64,000 nucleotides of DNA from Planctomycetota bacterium (lineage in GTDB: Bacteria > Planctomycetota > E44-bin39): contig SOJX01000142.1 of assembly GCA_004376375.1 (NCBI GenBank), forward strand, positions 30,330 to 94,329. Reading direction: 5' to 3'. Of this stretch, positions 43,102 through 51,765 are shown piece after piece; within the stretch, counting starts at the first letter, position 1, and the number at the start of each line of letters is the position of its first letter. Position numbers and translations under genes: made by a program. The notes beneath the pieces are model-generated. The model had not been told where the DNA came from. It made no database searches and saw only the letters and a program-made list of their open reading frames with translations.

Positions 43102-43571
43102 TGAAAAGGTTCCGCTTCAGGCTTGAAACGCTTCTTCGTGTGCGCGAGCAGAAGGAAAAACTGAAGCAGCGCGAGTTCGCCGAAGAGGTCGGGAAGGTGA
43201 CTGAAGTGCAAGACCAGATCGACGATATCGAAAAAGCCATTGCAGACACGCTTGAGACGCTCGGCAGCAAGGCGAAGATAGGTTACGATCCTCAGGCCGT
43301 CCTTGCATATTACCGGTATATTTTCAACATGCAGCGCTACTCGGCGGCCCGCTCGAGGCATCTCGAGACGCTCATGGTCGAGTACGATAAGAAGCGCGAG
43401 GAACTCGTACAGGCCTCCCGCGACAAGCGCGTGCTCGAGAACCTGAAGAAGCGCCATCACGAGACCTGGAGACATGAGGTCATGCGCGAAGACCAGATAG
43501 AAATGGATGAAATCGGAAACATGCGCGCCGCGCATGAGGCTCTCCGCAGGCGCGAAGGGGGGTGCGCATGA
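43101..43571 (+). CDS. fliJ: Flagellar export protein FliJ
   Basis: 156 aa, starting on the last base of the fliI stop (TAATG). Begins MKRFRFRLETLLRVREQKEKL, the FliJ hallmark, and is one long antiparallel coiled coil. It resembles the gamma stalk of F1-ATPase and escorts chaperones. Overlaps the next gene by ATGA. Confidence 0.92.
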   Translation: MKRFRFRLETLLRVREQKEKLKQREFAEEVGKVTEVQDQIDDIEKAIADTLETLGSKAKIGYDPQAVLAYYRYIFNMQRYSAARSRHLETLMVEYDKKREELVQASRDKRVLENLKKRHHETWRHEVMREDQIEMDEIGNMRAAHEALRRREGGCA

Positions 43572-44236
43572 AAAAATTCCTGAAAGCGGCAGGTCTGGTT
43601 GTTCTTGCCTTCTGTGCGGTGAATTTTTTCATTCTCGGAGGGCTGATACTGTATGTGCTCGGACGTTTTGACGTGAATCGGGAAAAGCTGAGCAACGCGC
43701 GCCTCGCGCTCGAGGGGCAGCGCTTCATGACGGAAGACGAAGAAAAATTTCTCACCAAGTTCGAGGACGAGGAAATAATCGAAGTCTGGCGTAAACACCA
43801 GCGTGCCCAGTATGCAGCCGAGCGCAGAAGTGTCGCCCTGGACCGCCGCGAAGCCGTTCTTGTTGAGTCCCACAGGTTTCTGCAGATGCTCAACGGCCAG
43901 ATCGAGCAGCGCAAGGACGAAACTGAAAAACTTCTGGCACAGATAAAAAGCGAGAAGGAGCAGGCGCAAAAGCTCAAGCAGGAGGCCATAATCGAGGTTA
44001 CCTCTCCTTCTTTCAAGAAACAATATGAGTCGCTGATGGGAATGGAGCCCGAGGCCGCCGCCGAGCTTATTGATACGATGGGCGCGGATGATGGTGCAAG
44101 ATATCTCGCGCAGATGCCGACGCGCAAAAACGCGAAGATTCTGGACGCGCTGCGGGCCAGACCGGGCGGCGCGCAGCTGTGTGCCGATATCCTGAAGAAG
44201 ATTGTGGTCATCGAAGACATGGCCGGCTCCAGGTAG
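43568..44236 (+). CDS. MotE-like flagellar protein (MgtE-N-like domain)
   Basis: 222 aa from ATG 43568 (ATGA overlap with fliJ). N-terminal membrane helix (about 7-30), a coiled coil (about 90-145), then a domain resembling the MgtE N-terminal superfamily: YESLMGMEPEAAAELIDTMG and KNAKILDALRA. Proteins of this build lie after fliJ in many operons and are known as MotE or 'FliG-like' chaperones of the stator in some bacteria. Function here is by analogy. Confidence 0.78.
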   Translation: MKKFLKAAGLVVLAFCAVNFFILGGLILYVLGRFDVNREKLSNARLALEGQRFMTEDEEKFLTKFEDEEIIEVWRKHQRAQYAAERRSVALDRREAVLVESHRFLQMLNGQIEQRKDETEKLLAQIKSEKEQAQKLKQEAIIEVTSPSFKKQYESLMGMEPEAAAELIDTMGADDGARYLAQMPTRKNAKILDALRARPGGAQLCADILKKIVVIEDMAGSR

Positions 44237-44258
44237 CCGGTTGATATACGTACTCGTG

Positions 44259-44281
44259 CCCGCTCACCGTGGGCGGGTTTT
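44259..44281 (+). terminator. Internal hairpin with TTTT between the MotE-like gene and fliK
   Basis: CCCGC-N9-GCGGG then TTTT. It could attenuate transcription inside the operon. Confidence 0.5.
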
Positions 44282-44382
44282 GACAACAGGCTGTAGCGGA
44301 GAGGAAACGGATGTCTTCACTGCTCTCAAAAACTCAATCGCACGGATGCATTATACAACGTGCGAAAGGGGGTGAAGAATGC

Positions 44383-45897
44383 ATGCCACAGCTCAATCAT
44401 GTAACGGCTGATGCGGCGCGGCAACTGCTGCTCCAGCAGCAACAGGCGGCGCCGAAACTTCAGCCAAACGATCTCGGGATGCTTGTGAGCTTCAGCCAGA
44501 TTCTGGGTGGGCTGATTACGCCTTCGCAGATGGGCCCGGTCCAGATGACCGATGCTCCCCAGGCAACGGAACCCAGGATGGCTACTCGCGAGAGGACTGA
44601 GATCGAAAGTCGTCCCGAGCCGGTTCGCAGCTTCGTCCGCTCGGAAGGGCCTCAGCTCAGGCAGCCGACCGAAGAGCTTTCGGAAGGCCCGGAGCGCCAG
44701 GCGGTTTCCGAGTCCGTTGAAACGCTTCAGGCCCAGACGCCGGAGGCGTCAAAGGCTTCTGCCGAGCCCGTTCTGCTTCAGGATGGGCAACTCGAGATGT
44801 TGTCGACCGACGACGGAACGGCGGAAGTTCTCCAGGTAAGCGAATCAACTGACATGGTCGCGCCGGTGGAAGGGTTCGGCTCGAATCCGCAACTCTTTGA
44901 GCCTGAACTCGGTGCCACCGCTGACCTGGTTGAACCGCGCGCAGCGAATTCGGTGATGGAGCCGAAGCCGGAGATGGTCAACTTCCTGTCCGGGCATACG
45001 CTCGGGCTCGAAAAAGCGCCCGTCGAGGCCCGGCCCCTTCCGAAAGAAGTGCTTCAACAGGTGATGCCGGAGAGCGCCGGCAAAGGTTTTTCAGAGCCGG
45101 GTACGGCAACCCTTCCGGAGTTCCGTCCGCTGGTCGCTGAAGAGCAGGCCGATGCCGGCACGCGGAGCGCAACCGATCGTCCTTTGTTGATGGAGGCGCA
45201 ACCACGCACGGCAGCGAGTGCCAACGCGGCGCTGCTTGAGGAAGCGACCGTGCAATCGCAGCAGGCCCGGGCGCAGAACGCGGCCCCGACGCCGCTTTCA
45301 TCGCTCGTGAGCCAGATGATGACTCGCGTCGAAGTTCCGGCTGTTGAGTCCACGGCTTCTCCGGCCGCCGCGACGGCGGCCTCTGAAGCGGAGGGTGTTC
45401 CCGGTGTCCGTTCGGCAATAGCGGCCGAAGGCTCGCAGACGCTACGCCACGAGGCGCAGCGCGTCAACCAGGCGGAGATTATCGAGCGCATCGTCCGTAT
45501 GACGAAGGCCGGTGTGAACCGCGGAAAGCAGGAGGTACGCCTCGTGCTCAATCCGCCCGAGCTTGGAGGGATGAAAATTCATCTGAAACTCGAACAGGGC
45601 ACACTCGACGCTACGATACGGACCGACACTATGAACGCGTACCAGCTGGTGAACGCCAACCTGGCCGAACTGCGCCAGGCGCTGACCGAGGCCGGACTTG
45701 ACGTCGGCTTTCTCGAAGTGCTCCTGACCGACAGCGAGGCAAAGTCGGGCGGGAACTCGACCTTCGAGGACCAGCTCAACCAGCATCGCGCAGGAGCGGA
45801 TGCACAGAAGCCGGGCTACGCTCAAGTGGAGCCCGAGCTTGCTGCCGCGGCCGCTTATTCGACAGGCGGGATGTCGCTCATCGACATCAGGGTCTGA
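44383..45897 (+). CDS. fliK: Flagellar hook-length control protein FliK
   Basis: 504 aa from ATG 44383, which follows AAAGGGGGTGA, the better ribosome site; ATG 44311 (528 aa) is the alternative. The long middle is low in complexity and rich in Glu, Ala, Pro and Gln, as usual for the ruler part. The C-terminal Flg_hook domain is clear: QEVRLVLNPPELGGMKIHLK, then ANLAELRQALTEAGLDV. It measures hook length and switches FlhB specificity. Confidence 0.9.
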   Translation: MPQLNHVTADAARQLLLQQQQAAPKLQPNDLGMLVSFSQILGGLITPSQMGPVQMTDAPQATEPRMATRERTEIESRPEPVRSFVRSEGPQLRQPTEELSEGPERQAVSESVETLQAQTPEASKASAEPVLLQDGQLEMLSTDDGTAEVLQVSESTDMVAPVEGFGSNPQLFEPELGATADLVEPRAANSVMEPKPEMVNFLSGHTLGLEKAPVEARPLPKEVLQQVMPESAGKGFSEPGTATLPEFRPLVAEEQADAGTRSATDRPLLMEAQPRTAASANAALLEEATVQSQQARAQNAAPTPLSSLVSQMMTRVEVPAVESTASPAAATAASEAEGVPGVRSAIAAEGSQTLRHEAQRVNQAEIIERIVRMTKAGVNRGKQEVRLVLNPPELGGMKIHLKLEQGTLDATIRTDTMNAYQLVNANLAELRQALTEAGLDVGFLEVLLTDSEAKSGGNSTFEDQLNQHRAGADAQKPGYAQVEPELAAAAAYSTGGMSLIDIRV

Positions 45898-45913
45898 TTG
45901 AAAGGAAAGTAAT

Positions 45914-46363
45914 ATGGCTATCAGTGGAGCGAACGGTGTTGACTATTACGCGTCGAGCACGCTGGCCGAGACCAGTTCCCGGTCGCGCTCGCGCATGACG
46001 CGGGACGAGTTCCTGAAAATCCTCATCGTTCAGATGAAGAACCAGGACCCGCTTGACCCGCTTGACAACACCGAGTTTCTCAATCAGCTCAGTGCTCTTG
46101 AGAATATTGAAGCGGTAACCACGCTCGCGGACGGGATAAAAGATCTGCAAAGGTTGCAGAACCTCGTTTCGGCGTCGAGTTTGATCGGCCGCACGGTGCG
46201 TGGCATCGGCGGCGACGGCGGCCTTGTTGCAGGTATTGTGACGGGCGCCTCGATCAACCCGGACGGCAGCGTGGATATCGTACTTGACGGTATGACCACG
46301 GTGGATCTCAGGAATATCACCGACCTGAAGTACACGGTGACTCCCGAGGACGTCGCGGAATAA
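45914..46363 (+). CDS. flgD: Flagellar hook-capping protein FlgD
   Basis: 149 aa. The conserved N-terminal part is present (MTRDEFLKILIVQMKNQDPL, NTEFLNQLSALENIEAV, LVSASSLIGRTV). It lacks the FlgD-Ig and tudor-like domains seen in longer FlgD proteins; the short form is common in fla/che-type operons. Needed as the cap for hook growth. Confidence 0.93.
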   Translation: MAISGANGVDYYASSTLAETSSRSRSRMTRDEFLKILIVQMKNQDPLDPLDNTEFLNQLSALENIEAVTTLADGIKDLQRLQNLVSASSLIGRTVRGIGGDGGLVAGIVTGASINPDGSVDIVLDGMTTVDLRNITDLKYTVTPEDVAE

Positions 46364-46381
46364 CATACGGGAATAAGTGAT

Positions 46382-46813
46382 ATGGATACACTGTTCCATG
46401 CAATTTCCAACATCGTGCCGAACGGCATCGACTCCATAAATCGCGGAGAGCGTACCGGCAAGCCAGGCCAGGCTCAGCCCGGCCCAGGCGAGGCTCCGAA
46501 CGGGGCATCGTTTGCGGATGCGCTTGCCAGGGCGCGCGCGAAATCGGACGCGGGCGAGGTGAAGTTTTCCCGCCACGCGGCCGAGCGCCTTCGCGACCGT
46601 GGAATCGAGCTTTCAGACGGCGACGTGGCGAAGATATCGGAAGGTCTGGACCGCGCGGGTGCGAAAGGCGCCAGGGATTCGCTCCTTCTTTACGGGAGCC
46701 TGGGCCTGATCGCGAACGTGCCGAACCGGACGATTGTCACGGCGATTGACGAAGGCTCGATGCAGGAGAAGGTGTTTACGAATATCGACAGCACGGTGAT
46801 TATACCTCGGTAA
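46382..46813 (+). CDS. Flagellar operon protein (TIGR02530-like)
   Basis: 143 aa. The C-terminal 90 residues match the small protein found between flgD and flgE in many operons: FSRHAAERLRDRGIELSDGD, NRTIVTAIDEGSMQEKVFTN and FTNIDSTVII. The N-terminus is a Pro/Gly-rich linker. Its function is poorly known even in model species; it is thought to act in hook assembly. Position 18 bp after flgD and before flgE is canonical. Confidence 0.85.
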   Translation: MDTLFHAISNIVPNGIDSINRGERTGKPGQAQPGPGEAPNGASFADALARARAKSDAGEVKFSRHAAERLRDRGIELSDGDVAKISEGLDRAGAKGARDSLLLYGSLGLIANVPNRTIVTAIDEGSMQEKVFTNIDSTVIIPR

Positions 46814-46892
46814 CCGGCCGGACCCTTCCGGGAGGCCGGCGGGCGGGGCTGAACGCTCCGCCCGGACCGGGGGCGGAAGGAGAAAGTAACTA
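46814..46892. other. GC-rich structured gap before flgE
   Basis: Two 6-bp stems: CCGGCC/GGCCGG and GGGCGG/CCGCCC. No T tract; may influence mRNA processing. Confidence 0.4.
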
Positions 46893-49595
46893 ATGGCTTT
46901 GATGAACTCGCTCAACTCCGCTATTTCGGGCCTCCGTGCCCAGCAGGCGCACGTGGAGACGATAGGCAACAACATCGCCAACGTCGACACGCCCGCCTAC
47001 AAGAAACAGCGGATGTTGTTTCATACAATGTTATCACAACTTATGACGCCCGGCAGCGCACCCGCGGGTTACCTCGGCGGCATCGACCCCATCCAGGTAG
47101 GGCAGGGAATCGCCGTTGCGGGGACCCAGACCGACTGGTCTCAGGGCACGCTGAAAGCGACGGGTGTTAAGACCGACTTCGCCATCAACGGCGACGGTTT
47201 TTTCCAGCTCCGCGACGTGGGCGGCTCGCCCGTTTACACCCGTGTCGGAGCTTTTACACTCAACCCCATGAACAAGCTGCACGACGCGACCAACGGGTAC
47301 ATCGTACAGGGATGGGGCGTTGACGGCAGTTTCAACATCCAGGTTGGCGGTACGCTGCAGGACATTGAGATACCGATCGGTATTCTCTCGATTGCCGAGG
47401 CGACAAGGAACGCATTCCTGGAAGGCAACCTGAACGCGGCCGGGCAGATCGGCGGCTCTGGTACGCAGCTTTCGAGTGCGGCCCTCTACGACGACAGGTT
47501 CAGAAATGCGAACCTTATCACCGATGAAAACCCGCTTGGACTTGTGAAGGCGACTGCGGCGACTCCGCTCGAGCATGTCGTCCGCTCCGCGAGCGACCAT
47601 GTCTCCGGTGACATGAATGCTTCCGGCAGCGCCGGGGCCTACATCAGCGTGTTTCCCGACCTCAAAATGGGTGTCGATATTACGGTAAACGCTGATAAAG
47701 GCACAAGGCGCATGTCGGCGATGACGTTCACTTACGGCGATCCACCCCCGACGGGCGGGACGACGCTGCAGCACTTTATCGATTTTCTGCAGGGCGCGCT
47801 CGGCATTAATACAGGCTTCTGGGACAACGAGCAGCATCTCGAGGACATCCACTCGTTCCGCAGACAGACCTACGCCGGTGGCGAGGCCGTAAACGGTACT
47901 TTTGAGGCCGGAGACACTATTACGCAGACTTCGATTACGCTTACCGATCCGCTGACCGATCTTCGGGCAGTGCAGGTCGGCGATTATTTCCGCGTTACGT
48001 CGGGCCCGGCGGCCGGCGAGGTTGTCAAGATAGCCACCATAGACCTGGCTACAAACACGCTTACGTTTGATGACCTCCTCCAGATTCTTCCGGGACCGGA
48101 CGATACGTATGAGATTCACGCACCCGCGGGTGTAAGCCTTGAGACTCCCGTGACGACTGAGAACGTTGACATTACCGGCGTGGGCGCGGCAGGTGGCGTT
48201 ATTGGCGCCGTTCCTCCAGCCGATACCGTTGTCGGCGATTCGGTATTCTGGGTCGATGGGGCCGGCGCCGGTCATACCGGGATTATTTCCGAGATGACGG
48301 CCGCGAACTATATCATCAATGAAATCGACAATACGGGAGCCATAGTTGTCCCGCCCCCCGACATGTCGGCCATCAACCAGATTACCGTGCTGAAAAGCAC
48401 GCTCGGTTACCTTGGCAGGGGCGAGCTGGTTCGCCAGTTCGAGGCCAGTGCGGTCACGGACGCAACGGTGCTCGCAAGCGGAGTAACGACCATAAGAATT
48501 ACCGCCACGAACGAGATTCCGCCCGGCGGTGTGGTTGCCGAGCCCGTCGACTTCGCGAAAGAAGGAGTGCAGATCGGCGACCTTGTCCGCTTTGCAATCG
48601 ATTCGGCAAACGGTATCTACGGCGTCGGAACGGTTGTCGGGCGCAGCCAGGGTGAAGTTCTGGTCGCGCTTGATACCGCGGCGTTTCCGAATATCGACTT
48701 TAACGATTTCGAAACCGGAGCGGGAATAAACTACCAGGTAATCCGGCCCAGCACAGGCGGTATCGAGATTGCCGGCAATATCGGCACGGAAAACCATATC
48801 AAGAACGTCGACATTACGGTAAACAACTCGCGCACCGTAATGTTTAACCAGCAGCCCGCACAGGACGCCGAGGGCGAGAGTATTTACACCGCTATGACGG
48901 TTTACGATTCTCTCGGCCGCGCGCACCTGCTGGAGGGGACGCTTGTCTACCGCGCTTCGCAGGCCAACGGGCCGAGCCGGTGGTCGTATTTCCTCGAGGC
49001 TGGGGACGATATCGACCTTAACCGCATCGTGGGCGGCGGCGAGATCGCGTTTGACGCCAACGGTCAGTTCCTCCAGGTGATACCCGGTTCGACGGATGCT
49101 TCGATCGATCTGAGGCCGACCTCTGGAGCGCCCGGCGGCGTGGTAACGCCGCTTATTGTCGATCTTGATTTTTCTCGCTTCACCCAGCTTGCGGACGGGC
49201 GGAGCGAGGCCCAGCTCTATGACCAGGACGGGTTCGAGTTCGGGACGCTGACCGATTTCGCCTTGGGGCGCGACGGCAAGATAGTAGGTATCTTCACAAA
49301 CGGTCTTACCCGCGACCTCGGTCAGATTGTTCTGACCCGCTTTGCGAACCCCAACGGGCTCGTTCAGCTTGGTCACAGCTACTACCAGGCAGGTGTGAAC
49401 TCCGGAAACCCGCTGACGGGCGAACCGTTAACGTTCGGCCGCGGCGAAATCCATTCCGGGTTCCTGGAAGAATCCAACGTTGACCTTGGCGAGCAGTTCA
49501 CCGAGCTTATTGTCGCTCAGCGCGCTTTCCAGGCCAACGCGAGGACGATAACTGTTTCTGACGAAATGCTTCAGGAGCTTGTAAACCTGATATAA
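46893..49595 (+). CDS. flgE: Flagellar hook protein FlgE, very large form
   Basis: 900 aa, about twice the size of enteric FlgE. The conserved ends are normal: MALMNSLNSAISGLRAQQAH with GNNIANVDTPAY at the start, and FTELIVAQRAFQANARTITV with the last helix at the end. The hook-core motif (GFFQLRDVGG, YTRVGAFTLN) is present near 110-125. The extra 400-450 residues lie in the middle (about 330-640) and are beta-rich, with repeated TITQTSITLTDPL / VGDYFRVTSGP / VGDSVFWVDGAG style segments. They should form large outer domains on the hook surface. Followed by a palindrome. Confidence 0.94.
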   Translation: MALMNSLNSAISGLRAQQAHVETIGNNIANVDTPAYKKQRMLFHTMLSQLMTPGSAPAGYLGGIDPIQVGQGIAVAGTQTDWSQGTLKATGVKTDFAINGDGFFQLRDVGGSPVYTRVGAFTLNPMNKLHDATNGYIVQGWGVDGSFNIQVGGTLQDIEIPIGILSIAEATRNAFLEGNLNAAGQIGGSGTQLSSAALYDDRFRNANLITDENPLGLVKATAATPLEHVVRSASDHVSGDMNASGSAGAYISVFPDLKMGVDITVNADKGTRRMSAMTFTYGDPPPTGGTTLQHFIDFLQGALGINTGFWDNEQHLEDIHSFRRQTYAGGEAVNGTFEAGDTITQTSITLTDPLTDLRAVQVGDYFRVTSGPAAGEVVKIATIDLATNTLTFDDLLQILPGPDDTYEIHAPAGVSLETPVTTENVDITGVGAAGGVIGAVPPADTVVGDSVFWVDGAGAGHTGIISEMTAANYIINEIDNTGAIVVPPPDMSAINQITVLKSTLGYLGRGELVRQFEASAVTDATVLASGVTTIRITATNEIPPGGVVAEPVDFAKEGVQIGDLVRFAIDSANGIYGVGTVVGRSQGEVLVALDTAAFPNIDFNDFETGAGINYQVIRPSTGGIEIAGNIGTENHIKNVDITVNNSRTVMFNQQPAQDAEGESIYTAMTVYDSLGRAHLLEGTLVYRASQANGPSRWSYFLEAGDDIDLNRIVGGGEIAFDANGQFLQVIPGSTDASIDLRPTSGAPGGVVTPLIVDLDFSRFTQLADGRSEAQLYDQDGFEFGTLTDFALGRDGKIVGIFTNGLTRDLGQIVLTRFANPNGLVQLGHSYYQAGVNSGNPLTGEPLTFGRGEIHSGFLEESNVDLGEQFTELIVAQRAFQANARTITVSDEMLQELVNLI

Positions 49596-49604
49596 CGTAG
49601 CCGC

Positions 49605-49634
49605 TGTAGGGGCACAGCATGCTGTGCCCCTACA
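49605..49634. repeat. Perfect 30-bp palindrome
   Basis: TGTAGGGGCACAGCA followed directly by its reverse complement, 10 bp after the flgE stop. Same family as 7124-7151. No T tract. Confidence 0.95.
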
Positions 49635-49648
49635 ATCAGGCGGGTGCA

Positions 49649-49775
49649 TAGGCTCGCAGGTTTGTAGGTTCGTAGGTATGTAGGTATGTAGGTATGTAGG
49701 TATGTAGGTATGTAGGTATGTAGGTATGTAGGTTTGTAGGTAGGAACCTAGGAGCCTGGGAACCTACGAACCTGA
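49649..49775. repeat. GTAGGTAT tandem array with inverted AACCTA arm
   Basis: About seven perfect 8-bp copies of GTAGGTAT flanked by degenerate TTCGTAGG/TTTGTAGG words, then a short inverted arm (GGAACCTAGGAGCCTGGGAA, CCTACGAACC). The arm ends at the ribosome site of flbD. Confidence 0.93.
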
Positions 49776-49789
49776 AAGGAGTTCCGGCA

Positions 49790-49990
49790 ATGATACCGGT
49801 TACACGAATAAACGGGCGAAAGCTGGTATTAAATGCTGACCTTATAAAATTCATTGAGGAAACGCCCGATACTCTTATAACGCTGACAAGCGGCGACAAA
49901 ATATACGTGCAGGAAGGCATCGAAGAGATCGTCCGGAAAGCTATCGAGTACAGCCGGTCTCTCCGATGTTTTCCTGAAATGAACCGCTGA
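49790..49990 (+). CDS. flbD: FlbD-family flagellar protein
   Basis: 66 aa, ATG behind AAAGGAGTTCC. MIPVTRINGRKLVLNADLIK and TPDTLITLTSGDKIYVQEG are the FlbD/swrD pattern. In Bacillus the homologue SwrD raises motor torque. Its place before motA fits that. Confidence 0.9.
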   Translation: MIPVTRINGRKLVLNADLIKFIEETPDTLITLTSGDKIYVQEGIEEIVRKAIEYSRSLRCFPEMNR

Positions 49991-50011
49991 CGGTAGGGGC
50001 GGGTCTGAGGC

Positions 50012-50098
50012 GATTTCGGATTGCAGATTTCAGATTTCGGATTTAGAGAAATCCGCAATCCGCAATCCGCAATCCGAAATCGTAAATTCGAAATCGAA
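50012..50098. repeat. Long inverted repeat of AATCCGCA/GATTTCGG words
   Basis: Left arm 50012-50044 and right arm 50049-50081 (33 nt each) are complementary but for a few positions, with a 4-nt AGAG loop. Further AAATCG words follow up to the motA ribosome site. Confidence 0.92.
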
Positions 50099-50115
50099 AG
50101 GAGGGTCTTTAGGCC

Positions 50116-50907
50116 ATGGATATTGCCACGCTCGGTGGACTTGTCATCGGCACGGCGGTCATGATTATGGCAATCATGCTGCGCGGTCCCATAACGATGT
50201 TTACGGACCTCACCAGTTTCATGATCACGGTCGTCGGCTCTTTCTGTGCCGTGCTCGTCGCGACGCCGCCGCACATGATGCGAAAGTTGATGCAGATTAT
50301 CAGGCACGCCTTTATTTTCGAAACCCGCTCGTCGATTGAGCTGATCAACCGTCTGGTCCGCTTCGGAGAGATTGCCCGCCGTGACGGCATTCTGGCGCTT
50401 GAAAACGCGCTTGACGAAACCGACGACGAGTTCCTCGTCCACGGGATCGAGATGGCGGTCGACGGCTCGGACCCGGAGCATATACATAAAACCATGGCCA
50501 CCGAGCTTTCTTACCTCGAGGAAAGGCACAGGTCGGGCCGTAAGATCTTCGAAAACCTCGGGACTTTCGCGCCCGCCTTCGGAATGGCCGGAACGCTTAT
50601 CGGCCTTATCCTCATGCTGCGGGAGCTTCAGGACGTAAGCGCGATCGGGCCCCGCATGGGCGTGGCGCTTATCACGACTTTCTACGGCGTTATTCTTGCA
50701 AACTTCGTGTTTCTCCCGATAGCGGAGAAGCTGGATTCGCGCCACAGGGAGGAGTTGCTCCTCAAGGAAATAATCATACAGGGCGTTATTTCGATACAGT
50801 CCGGCGATAACCCGAAAGTCGTCGAGCAGAAGCTGAAGATTTTCCTGCCGCCGGTGATGCGTGAGAGCGTCACGCGCCGTCAGCCCGGCACAAAAGGACC
50901 TCGATGA
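50116..50907 (+). CDS. motA: Flagellar stator protein MotA
   Basis: 263 aa; AGGAGGG-type site upstream. Four membrane helices (about 5-23, 30-50, 150-172, 180-200) with the conserved cytoplasmic loop between helices 2 and 3. The P in MAGTLIGLILMLREL and the following GPRMGVALITTFYGVILAN are typical. The ion channel forms with MotB, whose start overlaps by ATGA. Confidence 0.93.
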   Translation: MDIATLGGLVIGTAVMIMAIMLRGPITMFTDLTSFMITVVGSFCAVLVATPPHMMRKLMQIIRHAFIFETRSSIELINRLVRFGEIARRDGILALENALDETDDEFLVHGIEMAVDGSDPEHIHKTMATELSYLEERHRSGRKIFENLGTFAPAFGMAGTLIGLILMLRELQDVSAIGPRMGVALITTFYGVILANFVFLPIAEKLDSRHREELLLKEIIIQGVISIQSGDNPKVVEQKLKIFLPPVMRESVTRRQPGTKGPR

Positions 50908-51731
50908 ACGACGTCGGTGTAAAAAAGAAACAGGAAGAACGGAGAAGTGCGGCGCCGTGGATGCTGACCTACGGCGACATGATGACGCTGCTTCTGTGTT
51001 TCTTCGTCCTGCTTTTCGCGATGTCGAAGATCGAGGAAGAGCAGGTCAAAAGGGTCTTCGAATCGATAAGGGCCTATTTCGACGTGGAGTCCACCATCGT
51101 TGCCGGCACATTCGATGACAGAAAGGCTTTCGAGGAGATTCCAATCCCGGACGTGTCAACGATAGAGATTCGCGGCCGCCAGCACGGGGAGACGGCAATA
51201 GTGACCCACGGCTTCGGCGAGGACGTGCGCGTCCAGTTTGCCGATGAAGGCCTCAAAATTGAGATCGGAGGGCGGACATTGTTCGATCTCGGCAGTGCCG
51301 AGATACGCGAAGAGGGGCGTGAAAAGCTCTATAAGATATGTCAGGTCCTCGAGGGCCGCCGCCTCCGCATTGAAGTCCGCGGCCATACGTCGCGCGACCC
51401 GGCGGACCTGCCGCCCGGTGCGGACCCTGAGACGTCGCCGGGAGAATGGAACAAGGCCAAGTGGGGGTTGTCCTGGCAGCGCGCCTTTAATGTTGCATAC
51501 TATCTTTCTCATAATTGCATCCGCCCCGGCCAGGCAGGGAGATTGGAAGATCATAACCTCGACTGGGACCGGTTCAGGATTACCGCGTGCGCCGACACGC
51601 AGCCCGTCGTGCTGAACCTTCACGACAGGCTCGATCCGGAGGCGCGGCTGGGGATCCAGCGCCGGGTTGAAATAATTTTGAGCGATGAACTGGTGCCTTA
51701 TCGCACCGAGGGTCCGCGCAGGCGGAAGTAA
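50904..51731 (+). CDS. motB: Flagellar stator protein MotB
   Basis: 275 aa. One membrane helix carries the ion-binding aspartate (D25 in TYGDMMTLLLCFFVLLF); Tyr-Gly-Asp-Met-Met-Thr is standard. The C-terminal OmpA/peptidoglycan-binding domain includes LFDLGSAEIREEG, IEVRGHTSRDP and NVAYYL. The D25 surroundings do not settle proton versus sodium use. Confidence 0.93.
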   Translation: MNDVGVKKKQEERRSAAPWMLTYGDMMTLLLCFFVLLFAMSKIEEEQVKRVFESIRAYFDVESTIVAGTFDDRKAFEEIPIPDVSTIEIRGRQHGETAIVTHGFGEDVRVQFADEGLKIEIGGRTLFDLGSAEIREEGREKLYKICQVLEGRRLRIEVRGHTSRDPADLPPGADPETSPGEWNKAKWGLSWQRAFNVAYYLSHNCIRPGQAGRLEDHNLDWDRFRITACADTQPVVLNLHDRLDPEARLGIQRRVEIILSDELVPYRTEGPRRRK

Positions 51732-51765
51732 AAATATCCCGGCAGCGGCCGGGGGAGGAGAATTC

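Noticed and set aside
47034..49376. A 780-codon open frame on the minus strand opposite flgE
   Set aside because: It mirrors the codon structure of flgE, has no family words and no start signal; flgE on plus is certain.
49671..49740. The GTAGGTAT array as a CRISPR
   Set aside because: The 8-bp units have no unique spacers and no cas genes are present.
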